Part shown: in pieces, positions 35,721-49,234 of the stretch | Layout of the letters: each line of letters starts with the position of its first letter | How positions within the stretch are numbered: position 1 is the stretch's first letter | DNA from: Leptodactylus fallax | Taxonomy: Eukaryota > Chordata > Amphibia > Anura > Leptodactylidae | Reading direction: 5' to 3' | DNA: 64,000 nt | Assembly (NCBI GenBank): GCA_947044405.1 | Contig: CAMRHE010000133.1 | Span: 1,488,001-1,552,000 of the forward strand | The notes under the pieces: model-generated | The model's input: the letters and a program-made list of their open reading frames with translations, nothing else | The model's database searches: none | Told to the model about the DNA's origin: nothing | Program-made: the position numbers and the translations under genes

Positions 35721-36794
35721 CCAATTCTTCTGCCACATGAGAGTATTCCAGGGTTGTAGTTATAGGTGGTTCAGAAGTAGCAACCACTATTGGTCCTGGA
35801 GTCTCAGACAAACCAAAAAAAATACCAGTATTATATATAGCCTATGGTGAATTGGGGCAGATGAGCTTCAAGTTATTCCTTTGGAGGATACTAGTACTAG
35901 AATCACCGAATGATTCATATGAAAACATCAATGGTTTATTAGTCCATATTCATATTCAGCAGGAACATTTCAGTTCCACATTCTGTTCCAATGTAGAGAT
36001 AGATGAACATTTTCTAGTTAGGAAAGACAAATTTCATATAAAATAGTGAAATAGAATATGAAGTCCCTATGGCTTTGTATCAATTACAGGCAGCGTATGA
36101 GGGATCCTTACAACATAGAACCATAATACAGACCTATGTTTTCTGTTTTTCACTCCCTTTTATTATCTCTGACATTTTCGTAGTGTTAAAGAAGTAAACA
36201 AAATGGCCGCCGCTTCCTATATATAAATTATTTGCGCCAGTCTGAACCTTTGAAACACAAGCACATACAACAGAAAAGGTCACAGTCTCCCTAACATCTC
36301 CTTCCAGTAAATTACTCAGGAGACCTCTGTTGGATGTCTTGATGGTTTCTCAAGAGGCAACATGCGGAGATTGGAGAGCAAAGAGCAAGACTATGGATGG
36401 GAAAATGAAATGTTTGACAGTGGAGTAACTGGTATTGGAAATAACATATCAAGAAAGAGTTAAAAGGACTATGCTCAGCAGGATAACCCATACTAGATAT
36501 CAAACATGGAAGCCTGGTCGATTTTCTTTTGCTGTAGTCAAGTCTTTTTATCTTTTTTTTCCAGGGTGTTCTTTCCTTGAAAGATTCAATGGAGAGATTC
36601 AGAATATATACATTTACAATACAACATAATTCATTTTTCGGAACTACAAAAAAATAACAGAATACCGTGATACTGTGTTATAGGCTTTTTTTTTTTTTTT
36701 TTTAGCTATACAAGGTAGTCATGGAAGTTGATTCACTATCTGCTATTGCTGATGCTGTCACCCAGGTCTATTCTCTAGTACCATATCGAGCAGC
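35721..36794. other. Non-coding stretch
   Basis: No gene recognised. A T run of about 19 is at 36686-36704. Short frames (35852-36046 and 36435-36629) have no domain. Confidence 0.4.
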
Positions 36795-36950
36795 TGTAAC
36801 CAAGTCTAGTGCCTGTACCCATGTCTAGTATATGTATCCATGTCTAGTACCTGTACCCTTGTCTAGTACCTATATCCATGTCTAGTACCTCTATCTATGT
36901 CTATTACCAGTACACATGTCTAGTTCCATGTCTAGCAACTGTAACCAAAT
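36795..36950. repeat. 20-bp minisatellite
   Basis: About eight degenerate units of tgtctagtacctgtacccat. Confidence 0.85.
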
Positions 36951-37707
36951 CAAAAACCTGTAGGTGGAGGTGGTGTGAGTCAGCTCAGAGTGAAGCCCAA
37001 GACATCATGGTATTTGTAGGAAAACACAGGACAGGAAGATGCCCATGTAAACAAATGCAGAAGATGCCAGGAGCTCCCAGAGAAACCCAGAAATGACTCA
37101 AAACGCTGCTAAAGGTATACAGGTGTACTTATTAACCCATTAATAGCACTAACAGACCTTTTTTGAAAAATATTTTATTTATCCGGAAAAACCCCTTTAA
37201 CCTCTATAGGGAAATATTATATATGCACAATAAGGTTAGCAGAGAAGTATATCATCCCTACACCAGCAGTCTGTGATAGTTTTGTTTGGGTATGTCCCTT
37301 TCTTGTAGAGGTTATCCATCTCTTCCACATTATTTTACATGACGTAATGCTTTGTATGAAATCAGTAACTAAAACTAATCAGAAAATCCGGCAAAAAATA
37401 ACAGTCTCAAGTGAGACTGAAGCATGACAGCCTGAGCACACCACTAGAATACACAATAAGGTGCAGAGTAAATAGACGTCACTGCTTATTAGTAGGATTG
37501 ATCATCCAGGCTATAGTCCTAGGGGTTTATTAGTCCATTATAATTCTGACCTCCTAGTCAAAGGTCAATGCAGTTATAATGAAGTGGAAATGTCTCGGAG
37601 CAGGAACCGGTCAGGAGCAAAGCAAAAGGCCACACAAGCGTTTGTTCAGTCAAATCCATAGAGGCAGGGCATGAGGCCATGAGAACATTGAAGATAGAAG
37701 TCTTACT
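36951..37707. other. Non-coding stretch
   Basis: No gene or bounded repeat recognised. Confidence 0.4.
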
Positions 37708-38985
37708 GTATTATTATTATTATTGTTTATTTATATAGCACCATTAATTCCATGGTGCTGTACATTATTATATTAATTCCATGGTGCTGTACATTATTAT
37801 ATTAATCCCATGGTGCTTTACATTATTATATTAATCCCATGGTGCTGTACATTATTATATTAATCCCATGGTGCTGTACATTATTATATTAATTCCATGG
37901 TACTGTACATTATTATATTAATTCCATGGTGCTGTACATTATTATATTAATTCCATGGTGCTTTACATTATTATATTAATTCCATGGTGCTGCACATTAT
38001 TATATTAATTCCATGGTGCTGTACATTATTATATTAATTCCATGGTACTGTACATTATTATATTAATTCCATGGTGCTGTACATTATTATATTAATTCCA
38101 TGGTGCTGGACATTATTATATTAATTCCATGGTGCTGTACATTATTATATTAATTCCATGGTGCTGTACATTATTATATTAATTCCACGGTGCTGTACAT
38201 TATTATATTAATTCCATGGTGCTTTACATTATTATATTATTAACATGGTGCTTTACATTATTATATTAATCCCATGGTGCTGTACATTATTATATTAATC
38301 CCATGGTGCTGTACATTATTATATTAATTCCATGGTGCTGTACATTATTATATTAATCCCATGGTGCTGTACATTATTATATTAATTCCATGGTGCTTTA
38401 CATTATTATATTAATCCCATGGTGCTGTACATTATTATATTAATTCCATGGTGCTGTACATTATTATATTAATTCCATGGTGCTTTACATTATTATATTA
38501 ATCCCATGGTGCTGTACATTATTATATTAATCCCATGGTGCTGTACATTATTATATTAATTCCATGGTGCTGTACATTATTATATTAATTCCATGGTGCT
38601 GTACATTATTATATTAATTCCATGGTGCTGTACATTATTATATTAATTCCATGGCGCTGTACATTATTATATTAATTCCATGGCGCTGTACATTATTATA
38701 TTAATTCCATGGTGCTGTACATTATTATATTAATTCCATGGTGCTTTACATTATTATATTAATTCCATGGTGCTTTACATTATTATATTATTTCCATAGT
38801 GCTTTACATTATTATATTAATTCCATGGTGCTTTACATTTGAGGGTTTACATACAGTACACCAGATATACAAAACAAATATAATACTAACAGTGATCAAC
38901 TGGCACAGTGGGATAGAGGGCCCTGCCCGCAAGGGTTTACAATCTATGAGGGAAGAGGGATAGAGACAGAAGGTGAGGGGAGAGT
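37708..38985 (-). mobile_element. LINE 3' tail expanded into a 29-bp satellite
   Basis: Ends resemble the LINE tail at 23043: (ATT)n, tttatatagcacc and, at the other side, gagggccctgcccgcaagg and tttacaatctatgagg. Between them about 37 copies of a 29-bp unit (ccatggtgctgtac, attattatattaatt) occupy 37750-38840. The unit equals one arm and the loop of the hairpin AGCACCAT-TAATTCC-ATGGTGCT at 37737-37759 plus the adjoining ATT tract. The array therefore arose inside a retrotransposon 3' UTR. Confidence 0.88.
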
Positions 38986-40855
38986 ATTTAGAAGATTCCC
39001 AAAGAACAAATATGGGGGTGACGAATTGATACAAGGCTGGTGGTAAGACATGACACACACCAGGGTCTTCTGTCCTGGGTGTCAAAGTGTGGCATCCCAG
39101 AGCTGGCTATGGCTGGGCTGAGGGTGATCTCTGTGCATTGTATTATTTCCTGTTGCTTCATAGCCTGTGTGACATAGCAGGGGGTCCTGAGTCTCACACA
39201 ACACAGCGCCACCTAGTGAGCCTCACACATGCATTACACCTCCCATAGGATTGAATAGTAACCAAATGTCCAATGGGAGGACATCGCCTGGGAAAAGGGG
39301 AGGAGTCAGCTGATCACTGGGTCCCCATGGTAACACCCCTGCAGGAAGGTCCTGCGTGTGAGGAGTTAGAAGTGTGGAGTGTTAGGAGGAGGAGGTGAGG
39401 AGATAAGTGTGATGTCCTGTGAAGAAAGCAGTGAGTTTAGTGCAGGAATCTCAAGTCCTAGACAGGCCCAGGAAGGTTGGAGAGCTGACATACTCCAGCT
39501 ATTCAGAAGATCCTGTCCCCTGTCTGCCTAGCCATCGCCCTGAAGGAAGTCAAGCATCATTATCTTGTCAGCATGAGACTGTGGAGAGAACATTCTGGAA
39601 CACGTGCTCCATAGCCAGTATCACAGGATCCAGGGGCCAAGGCCAGACCTGTGGAATATCCTGCCACCCTGACTATTGCACCCCCGAAACTCTGAGCTAT
39701 CAGGACCACATAACGTGAGTGGGGAATATTATGTACTAGTATCATGGTGGGCATCCTCCTATGAGCCAAATAGGAGCCCAGACACACCTTAGGGCTGTAA
39801 CACTGAAGTATAAGGGGCTAGGAACACCTTTCATCAAGTCTACCCTGCACCCCAGGACTTTGCTGTGTCACCAGGCGTACCCCGTTGTTTTGTATTGAAG
39901 AAACTGTTTAAGCATTTGTGCCTCCACACCCATGGAAGTAAAAGTTCAACTTTACAACCGTTTCTGTGTCTGACTCTGCACCGACAACATCAGGGCGCCC
40001 CAAACACCACCAGTCGGCACAGTATAGGGGAAGCGCCCCGGGGGAACAATCACCACCAACATTTGTGCAGCCCCCTCATCACCGGTACCAGTGGTGGTAA
40101 CGTGGGACAGCACCAGCGCTGCGCCCTCGTGCCCAGAGACCGTGACAAGTCTGCGCTGTTTGCACCCCGCAATCCCAACTGCAGCGTTACCTTCCATCTG
40201 GTCACCGCAAAAGCCTTGCATCGTAATGGGAGGTCCATTTTGATCTTAGCTATGGAGCCTCCTCTCTTTTAGGAATGTCATACCTATCTACAAAATTGGG
40301 ATCTCCAAAGTTTAGTAAATGGAGGCCCAGGGAGGTGTAAAAAATTAACAAACAGTTATACTCACCTTCCCTCACCTGTGTCTGGCGCTGTCTCTGGGTC
40401 CTTTTTAGAGATGGGTGAACCTTTGAAGATTTGCTACGTAGGGTTTAGGTAAGCTTTATTACTCCCTGGATAACCCCTTTAAGCTACAACCCTTCATTTG
40501 GTCTCCGTCTAAACATATTAGCAGTAGGTTAACCCCTTTGTTCTCTTCAGGAGTTCTGCAACACTAACACATATTTATCAATAGGAGTCCGACACTTTTT
40601 TGTCTACATTTGTGCCAAAATTTACGGTGGACCAAGTTGCAAATGGTGTAAACTTATGAATTTACGCCAATTTGCTTTGTGTGCCATAAATTCCCATCCT
40701 GCTCCACATATTTGCCTCCTCAATAAGCGAGGGATGATCTGTGTCTGCTTATGTTGTGCCAAAAATTGTAGGGTTTTTGATGACTATGACCAAGAGGTGG
40801 ACAGCCTTGAAACGCGTAAGTGAAGTCCATCATTGATCCTCCTCATGGCAGAAGA
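38986..40855. other. Non-coding stretch, partly GC-rich
   Basis: No gene I can support. Plus-strand frames of 99 (39419-39718) and 135 residues (39865-40272) lie in a GC-richer block (39250-40250) but show no domain and are matched by opposing frames of similar length. A retrotransposon LTR or other repeat is possible. About 40340-40480 resembles the foldback repeat at 54440. Near 40777-40822 a poor hammerhead-like string occurs (see findings). Confidence 0.4.
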
Positions 40856-41868
40856 TTGAGGCTAAGGTCCCATGGAGCAAAATGCAGAAAAAAAATCGCT
40901 GTGGAAACCCATCACATTTTATTCTGCATTTTTCATTGCATTTTCGCAGAGTTTACGTGTTGAAAAACCCATGTACTATGCTTTCACTGTAGAGCGCTGC
41001 AGGTTAGCCACCAGAGAATGTATCCAGTGTATCCCCAGTCCCTTGATGATGATGATGATGATGATGCTGGAGACTCGAGGTTGCAGGAAACAGATCACAA
41101 AACTCAACTTGCAAAATGCAGAATTAAGGCAACCAACTGCTTCCAGACAATGGAGGTGCATGTCTTGTAACAGAGGTCATCTGTGAGGTTGGGGTGAACC
41201 GAGTGGGTGGTTGCTCCAACAGCCTGTGCTTGAATCTTTCTCTTACTTAACAGGTGCCAGTCTCATACTCTCCCCATACAGCAGGGTGTACTGTCCATCC
41301 TATGACTAGGCAGGCCCTAGAAAGGCCTCAGTGTTTTCCACTGCGCTTTTAGGCCAGGGCCCCACATGGCATAAACACTGCATCAAAAAACGCAGCGTTT
41401 TTCAGTCCCTGCACACATTGCAGAAAAATATATGCAGTGGAAATGCTGCGATTTCCAAAATCGGTGCGTTTTTGGAAATTGCAGCATGTCAATTATACCT
41501 TCGGAAACGCCAGTGATTTCCTTATAGGTATAATGGAAGCAGAAAGTCTGCAGATGAGAACTCTGTGGACTTTCTGTGAAAAGTGTTGTGGGAAGAAACG
41601 TAATGCATTTCTGCTGCAGTTTTTCCTGCAGCGCTTTTTCACTGTGGCCCGCTACGTGGGGCCTTTGATATATGGAAACCGTGAGCATTTCCATGGGTAT
41701 AATTGACATGCTGCGATTTCCAAAAATGCAATAGTTTTGGAAATCACAGCATTTCCGTTACGCGTATTTTTCTGCAATATGTGGATGGGATTAACTATAA
41801 TCTCTATCACTTTGCAGGTACTGTAAAACGCAACGTTTTCGCAATGTAGGGCTTTAGCCTCAAAGTAA
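40856..41868. mobile_element. Composite of GGCTAAGGCCCC-type MITEs
   Basis: Ends are gaggctaaggtcccatgg near 40858 and tagggctttagcctc near 41851-41868, with internal ends at about 41347 (ggccagggccccacatgg). The interior repeats aaaacgcagc, tgcagaaaaa and ggtataat. The same family occurs at 55331, 55706 and 62448. A (GAT)n tract at 41044-41067 lies inside. No transposase. The superfamily is not determined. Confidence 0.55.
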
Positions 41869-43130
41869 AATTTTAGAAGTTTGGTGCTGGATTTTTATAT
41901 TTCTTTTGGTGTTTTCTAATTGTTACCCTCAAGTCCAGGAGGCTTTTTCTGAGCATCATCACTGCATGAACTTTTGGTGATTTCAAGTTATGGGTAAGTT
42001 GTAGTATTTTTCTTTGCTGTAGGATTTTTGATGTGTGCGCCAAATATTTGTTCCCTTCAAGTTTTTTTGTCTACAGATTTTGTCTCCAAGTTTTGCACCT
42101 AATATTTGTCTCATGTTGAAGCGCGACACTAGTCACATGGTCAGAATTTTGGAGCTTCTAGAATCCCTCCATATTGATGAAGGTCTGTACCACACGAGTG
42201 AGTAATATGTCTTTAACTACAAATGGGATTTGCAAAATTCAACAGTATTGATAAATGTGCCCCATAGCGAAAATACACCAAATATAAAATACATAAATTT
42301 CACTGACTAGAAGAAATATGTTCTTTGGAGTTGTGAAATCTGGGATTAGTCAATACTAATAGAACGCCTCCTACGCAAAAAATGTAGGTTTCGGTCAGCC
42401 ATAATGCAGCCACTTATAAAAGAATAGCAATAAAATGTAAATTCGACAAATTTTTCATATTTGAGAACACCACAAAGCAGTTGTGTATGAACATAGCCTT
42501 CGAAATACTTCTCACGGAACTCAAGGATAAGCTAACAAATGGATATTACGATGCTAGTTGTGTCCGTAGCCGCAGTACTGTGTGTGGGTAGTGAAAGCAA
42601 AACAATCAAAAGACATAGTAAATGTAACATCTCCAAGATTAGGTCACATAGAATGTAAAACAAAGGCGTTGTGTAAATCTCTATATCTATCTATATATTA
42701 AATCAGGAATATGTATAACACTATTGCTATAGAAAAGCATAATGATTCCAGCAAGAGACCATCCACTCTACATATCAATGGTGCAATAGACAGAAAGCCT
42801 TGTAATTGCCTCCTAGAATTTCATATTTTAGCTCATAGTAAGCAGTCAATAAAGAAATACAGTATAAATCAATGTAATGTCCCAAGTGACAAGTCAAGTA
42901 GAGCAGGTGCCATTGAGATATCCAATGAGTAAAATGCTGCAAAGATTCCATCTAAAGCGATGTAATTCTGAAATCTTTTTGATTTACGCCGTGTAAATAT
43001 GACTCACCTTTGGTACACTGCCCTTTCTCGTGCCAAAGATGTGTCACATCATTCCTTCTATGCCCGTATCTCCAAGTTTTACAAAAGTGGGTGTCTGGTG
43101 CAGAAATGCCATAGCCCAACAAATTTACTA
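41869..43130. other. Non-coding stretch
   Basis: No gene recognised. A frame at 42711-42932 has no domain. Confidence 0.4.
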
Positions 43131-43688
43131 TAAGCCTGGGTTCACAACTGCATTGGAGTCTCCGTAGGAGGATTCCACTTAAAATCGGCGGAGAGAAAAG
43201 TCCTGCAAGGAGGACTTTTCATTCCACCGCTTTCAGTATAAAAATGGCAGAAACCGGACAGACCCCATTATAGTCTATGGGGTCCACGGGTGTCTGCCGG
43301 TAACCGCTTTTAAGCGGACAAGCTTTCTGTCTTTCGGGTCCCCATGTGGACCCAAACAATGGAGAGCCGAATACTAGAACATCTATACCAGCCAGGACCT
43401 GGCATAGATTTCTATTTTGGCACATGGACCCCGTAGGATGCGACAAGGCACGCTTTCGAGAATAATTTCATTAGACTTGGGCTACAAGGCGACTTTAGCC
43501 AGGACTCCCAACAAGCAACCAAAGGTTGCCGTATCACCCTGTGACTCCTTCACTCATGTTAGTGAATGGAGTCTCATTGTGAATCCAAGGATTCCGCAAC
43601 CACGTCTTCAAGTCGAACGTTGCTCACATTTTTTTTTTTGGTTGCGCAACAGGAGTCGCGGCTAAGTTGCCGTGTGGCCCTAGCCTTA
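43131..43688. mobile_element. Two adjacent MITE-like repeats
   Basis: The first starts taagcctgggttcacaac at about 43131. The second, about 43478-43688, has inverted ends: gggctacaaggcgacttt on the left and, read from the right, ggctagggccacacgg with caactta. Both resemble short non-autonomous DNA transposons; frames inside on both strands are artefacts. Confidence 0.45.
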
Positions 43689-45604
43689 AAAAGAATTTTC
43701 TGGCTAGCACTATAGGATGACTGAGCACTGATCGTTTTTTATGCCACTGAGTGTCAGAATCGATGGAACCTTGGGATAGCAATGCAACCACTTTCACTTA
43801 CATTAATTGCATTCGCTGTCACAGCCAAAGTCAACGTGTAGTCTTGGCTTCAAAGTAAGCAGAAAATGTATCGGGCATCTCCTCTGCGTCTCTTCTGTGT
43901 GACTTTTAAAGGGAACTGTTCCAGAATTCCCTTGCTTGCTTATTAGTCCAAGTAACTAGTTTCTTGGCAGTCGGAACTTGACCGATCCTAGCAATAATGC
44001 CGACCGTCGCTATAATGCCATATCTTTTATTTGTACCATTGCATAACAAAATATTACCCTTGACTATTTCTAACATAGCATTGTAAAAAAAAAAAACAGC
44101 TACCTAGGTCTAAAAGGATCCTGATCAATACTGAAACAAAGGTTCCAGATAAAACCTAGTTTTTACTTTCCAGGATTAAAAGCATCCATGTCCTCCACCG
44201 TACCACCACACTTATGTAATAGAGTATACGGCACATTTACTTTAATTCCACCTTTGCAGTGTGTATACGCTCTACATTATCTACATTAATTGACTTTATA
44301 TGTAGACTATTTATGACAGCCTTTTATCTATACACAAAGTATACACAAAGAGATGTTACATAAGAGGCTTCTCTACAGCGTATTGAATGTGCGCGCTAAC
44401 ACAGCGTGATGTCCAATCCGGCCAACAAGTAATACGTTTCCTATTGTGTTAACCACATGATAACCAGTCTTGTGTGTTAATTTATGACCAAGTAATTTTT
44501 TTATGTTTTGACTAGAGATGGGAAAACTTGAATATTCCAAAATATTTTAATGAAACAGAAACTCGGATGAACTAAAATGGCCACCATGACATACATTGTA
44601 CAGTAGAAATATAGAGGAAACACACGTGTGTGACAATGGCTGGGGTTCTGACCTTACCTGACATCACCTGACAAACTCTCAGCCAATAATGAGTGGTAGG
44701 TGGACATCTTACAGAGCTGATGTCACTGACACAATATTTTATAAAAGCAGGGCAGAGCCATTTTGGAATGTGTTAAAGCTAATAGACACTTCTGCTATCA
44801 TCATCACTGCCTGATCCAAAGAAATAGCTCCATTTTCTACTAGAAATCACAGCAACAGTGCAACAAAACTACAGAATAACAGGAGGGGGACAAGTAGAAG
44901 GAAGTTTAGTTAGATGTAATCAATTTTAGGCAGATAGATAAATCATAGGAGTGGAGGGAGGAAGAATTTCAGCACTGTGTTATGAATCTGTGGAAATTTG
45001 CACAGATACTAGACAGTTAACTCTTTTTGTTGCCAATAATATCATTATGTTAAGTATTTTTTTTTACAATAGAACATTTTTTTTTCCAATACATATATAT
45101 GTCAGAATTGCCATTTCCCATACTATGATGCTGCACTGTGATCTGTGACTATCCACAGAGTGTCTTACATTGTTTTTACTGACAAAGTCAGTCTTGTTAG
45201 TGAAAAATCTTTCTTTTTTTTGGCAATAGTATTTTTTTTTTTTTTTGTTAAATGCATACAAAGTGCTGTTCTAACGGCAAAAAAAACCAAGTTGAATGAC
45301 TCAGCGTGTTGTTGTCTGAAGGTACTCTAGAGTGTACCTATATTACAGCTGATAACTTTGAAGTTTTGGACCAATAGGTTAAAGCAATGGAAGGAACTGG
45401 CCCTGTTTGCCATGGGAGTTTTATCTTGCTTAGCTTCAGCCGTAATGGCTGAGAGGGTGTTGCCGGTGGCATTGTAACATCTAGAAAGACCAAACTATAC
45501 ACAGATAGCTTGGAAATAATGACTTTAATCAAAATAAATCAGGCATGGATCCTTCCCTGTATAATTTTCCATTTACTATACTGCTGATGGTACCTGCTAC
45601 TCTT
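43689..45604. other. Non-coding stretch
   Basis: No gene recognised. 44512-44770 carries a dispersed repeat (agagatggg..., ggccaccatgacatacattg) also seen near 54345-54370. T runs near 45058, 45080 and 45232 produce spurious frames. Confidence 0.4.
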
Positions 45605-46024
45605 CAGACCCCAGAGTATAATAAACATTTATACTCGCCTACTCTCATCTCTTTTGGGCCTCCTCAAGCCGGTGTGTCCATGTGATTGCTGAGGCCCAAT
45701 CACAGTCCTGGGTATATTACATCACGCAGAGGATAGAGAGAGACTGCCGAACGCCACAAAGAGGACAAAAAATGGTGAAGGAAAGACGAACATGAAACTT
45801 CCAGTAGGCTTGGCTTTGGAATGTATCTATGTAATAAATTTGGTTCTATTACTCCATAGCTCCCCACATGACCACTGAGGCCCAATCACAGGTCTCAGCA
45901 GTGACCCTGGAGCATGTGACATCAGTGAAAGGCCTGAAGAGGACACCCAGGAGAGGTGTGGGAAGGTAAATATAACTCTTTATTTTTACTCAGTTTTACT
46001 CAATTTATTATACTCTGGGGTCTC
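45605..46024. repeat. Foldback repeat, copy 1
   Basis: Ends accccagagtataataa (about 45609) and its complement ttattatactctggggt (about 46006-46023) enclose further inverted blocks, including gaggcccaatcacag words. A second copy of the family is at 54365-54755. Confidence 0.6.
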
Positions 46025-46620
46025 ATGAGGTTTGCCAGTCTCTAGTCTATGCCAGGTACCCTGACATTTTTCTTATTCCTTTTAATGTTTTTTTTTTTCA
46101 TGATAAAAAGGAATGCAACAAATATCTATATCTAAAACCTTAACCATGTTTATATGAGCTGTAAATTATTGACTGCGCCATCCTAGTGTAGCTCCAAATA
46201 TCAATGCCATCGTGTTATTTCTAGTCAAGGCTGTACATACTGTATTATTTGCTACAATCATACTGAAGTGTTTGTCAGCTCTTCCATTAATATTCCATGT
46301 TAGAAGTCAATCTAAAATGATAGAATTGAGATCTGGTAATTTCTTATATCAAGATGCGGGCAAGTATAAAAAAAATAAATTGTAAAGATGCCAATCTCTG
46401 AAAACCAACATGCCATTATTGCTCTTTTTGAGAAAATAATTTTGTTTTATATAAAATTTGATATAATATGTCTAAAAAGTGTATCATTTTCAGATAACAT
46501 GGCACACATTTGTGTATATGTACTGTATACTGTATACTGTATGTATATGTACTGTACAAACGCTTAAGGCAGGCGAGGAAAAATGCTGCAAAGTAGGAAT
46601 GCTTTCAGAAATAGACATAA
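46025..46620. other. Non-coding stretch
   Basis: AT-rich, no gene. A short repeated tgtactgtata tract lies at 46515-46556. Confidence 0.4.
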
Positions 46621-47024
46621 GTAATTGAAAATAATTGATACTGATGATGACCTATCCACGGGATCAGTATCAGATCAGTGGGATCTGACACAATGACCTT
46701 GTCCCGATTAGGTGTTTCAGCCTCTGGAAGCCATATACTAGGTATACGGATGGAAGTAGCCCTGCTCCTATTCAAGTGAATGGGTATTGGGCTACAGATC
46801 CAGACACCACCACTATAGGATATAGAGCTCTGTACGTTGTACAATGTAGCGGTGGTGTCTTGAACTGCAAACCCAATTCTATTTGTGAATAGGCTTCTGG
46901 CCCTATACCTAGTATATGGCCTCCAGGGGTCAAAACACCTGATTTGGACAGGATCTGGGTATCTGATTGGAACCAATCTGACACTGATGACTTGTCTTGT
47001 GGATAGGTCATCAGTTTCAATTAC
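46621..47024. mobile_element. Foldback MITE, 404 bp
   Basis: Long inverted ends: gtaattgaaa...gatgacctatccac at 46621-46659 and its complement at about 46998-47024, followed inwards by matching blocks (aggtgttt, ccatatactaggta, ctattca). Opposed frames of 141 and 82 residues on the minus strand follow from the foldback and are not genes. A relic of the same family is probable at 47400-47580. Confidence 0.7.
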
Positions 47025-49234
47025 CTTCAAGTCCTGGACAATCCATTTAGTTTATTTTTGTCAATTAACAAAATTAAGAGAATAAACCAAAGAGAAATCT
47101 AAATTCTATCAATATTTGCCTTTTGAAGGAGGAGTCCTAGAAGTGATATTATGTCCCTCACAGATATAGCCCTGATCTTAACATCATCCAGTCTGTCTGG
47201 GATGACATGAAGAGACAGAAGGATTGGAGCAAGTCTACATCCACATCCAGAAGATCTGTGCTTAGGTCTCCAAGATGTTTGGAACAACTTCCCTGTCAAG
47301 TTCCTTCAAAAACTGCAGGCGTACCCACAAGAATTGATGGAAGACAAAGAGTAGGTAAAATTTCTGAGCATGTGTCTGGACCCTCTTTCTTGTTACTCTC
47401 TTCAAGTGAACGGGGCTGAGCTGCAGTAACCCATCACTGCAGCTACACAATGTACAGAACCATCTGCTTTTGGCTTTATCCATTGTATAGTTCCAGCTCT
47501 GGTGGATCTCAACTGATCAGTGGGGTAGCCAATGTGTCAGACCCCCACCAATCTCATAAATAACCTATCCAAAAGAAAAGTCCTTTAAAACTCATAAAAC
47601 TTTTAGCAAACTAGTATATGGCTTGATGGTATGGCGGTTATGTAATATGTAACGTTCTATCACTAGATATGCTCTGTTGTTTCAACCTTATTGGCACAAA
47701 TTTATGATTAACATCTCTGGCGTCTCCACAAAGTTCTTCTGTTCCAAGTACACATCAACTTTAATCTAATTAGTTCTCAAAGTACAAGATGTCTTAGGAA
47801 CTGAAGAGAACGTAAAACTCATTCTGTGCATTCACGCAACATGGTCAAGGTGCCTTTGTTTAAAAAAAAAGTTGGCACCATTTTTTGTTTTTGTTCTGTG
47901 TTTTGAATAACAATTGATAAAATTAGTTGGGGGCGATGATGACTGTGGTTTTTAATTTGGAGGAAATTAAATATAAAATTTTAGAAACAGTGCTGGTTGG
48001 GAATGCTTTTATCTGTGTCAGGGTGCATTCTTGTTGGTTTATGAGAGTGCTTTTCCATTAAGTAGAAATGCACTTAGCCGTAAACAAAATACTAATGTCA
48101 ATGTGTTACTTGAGAAGAAGGTAATAGATGAATAATTTGTGCAAATTAATCTTGCTGCGTGTGCTAAGTTAGTATTCCAATAGTTACAGGAAAATGTACT
48201 TGGCTGAAAACACTTGGTGCCTGCCGAAGTTTAGATAATGTTAAGAGTCATTGAAGAGAATAAATTCCATCTGCTTGTAACACAAAAGTTTATGATCCTG
48301 TAATAAGTCTTCATTTTAGTTAAGAACATAAATTTTTGAGTTGGACAATCCCAATATTAAACTGTAAACTATGAAGTCTGAAGTGTTCCGTTTCCCTGCA
48401 GTGCCTCCGCAGGTGAAATAAAGTATTACATGTTTCCATTAATTACTTAATTATGGCTATAAATGAGGCTTTTGAGCAGGATATGTTCCCCTATAAAACA
48501 GAATTTTCTACCAAGATTTTTTAAAGTGTTTTTCTTCATATATTCCTATGAATGTAAAAAGAGAACAGAAGCATAAATTGATAAAAGTTGGTGTGGCATT
48601 TGCCCCTACAAGGCTAGGACAACATTAATCGTTTCTCCAGGTAAAGAAAAGTTATATAGTTATAACAATATAAAATTTTATTTAAAGAGGTTACAATTTT
48701 TTTTATAACATGAAGCTGATTTTTAACTGTGTAATACTTCATTTTGCCTGTAGGGGTGCTGCAGAAAAATTGTCAGGGTGCTGTCAGGTCTCCTCTCTAA
48801 TGTATGGCTGTCATCAAGAGTTAGGAGACTGTTTTCACCATTCATCATAAGCCAAAAAAGAAAAAAAAATCAATTAAACTTGTTATCACAACATCTCTTT
48901 TCAAATTAGACCTAAAAATAAAAAGCAATTTACAAAACTATTGCACAAAATAAGGATTCGCCTTAAAAATAACAAACAACTCAAGAATGAAATACAGAAA
49001 TAAGTTCTTTTCATTTTACCAGCACATTACAAGAGAGGTCACAATGACACAGTTTAGCTTAAAATTATATTTTCTGCGCATCAGTGATTGCTTTTGATTG
49101 TTTATTATTTTAAGATTTGATATGGCCACTTGCATTTACTGGATGATTTGCTGGAAATGACAAACAATATGCAAGTTCTCTCTGCTTGTAAGCAAAAAGT
49201 AAACTAAGCGGTCAATCTGGTCTGAAGAAGTTAA
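47025..49234. other. Non-coding stretch
   Basis: AT-rich, no gene recognised. Low repeat density compared with the rest of the window from 47600 to 49200; no frame with a domain. Confidence 0.4.

Noticed and set aside
24100..38840. CRISPR arrays
   Set aside because: The repeats are direct tandem repeats without unique spacers, and the DNA is clearly from a eukaryote.
39419..40272. Frames of 99 and 135 residues as a host gene
   Set aside because: Similar-sized frames occur on the opposite strand in the same GC-rich block and no domain or splice pattern is convincing.
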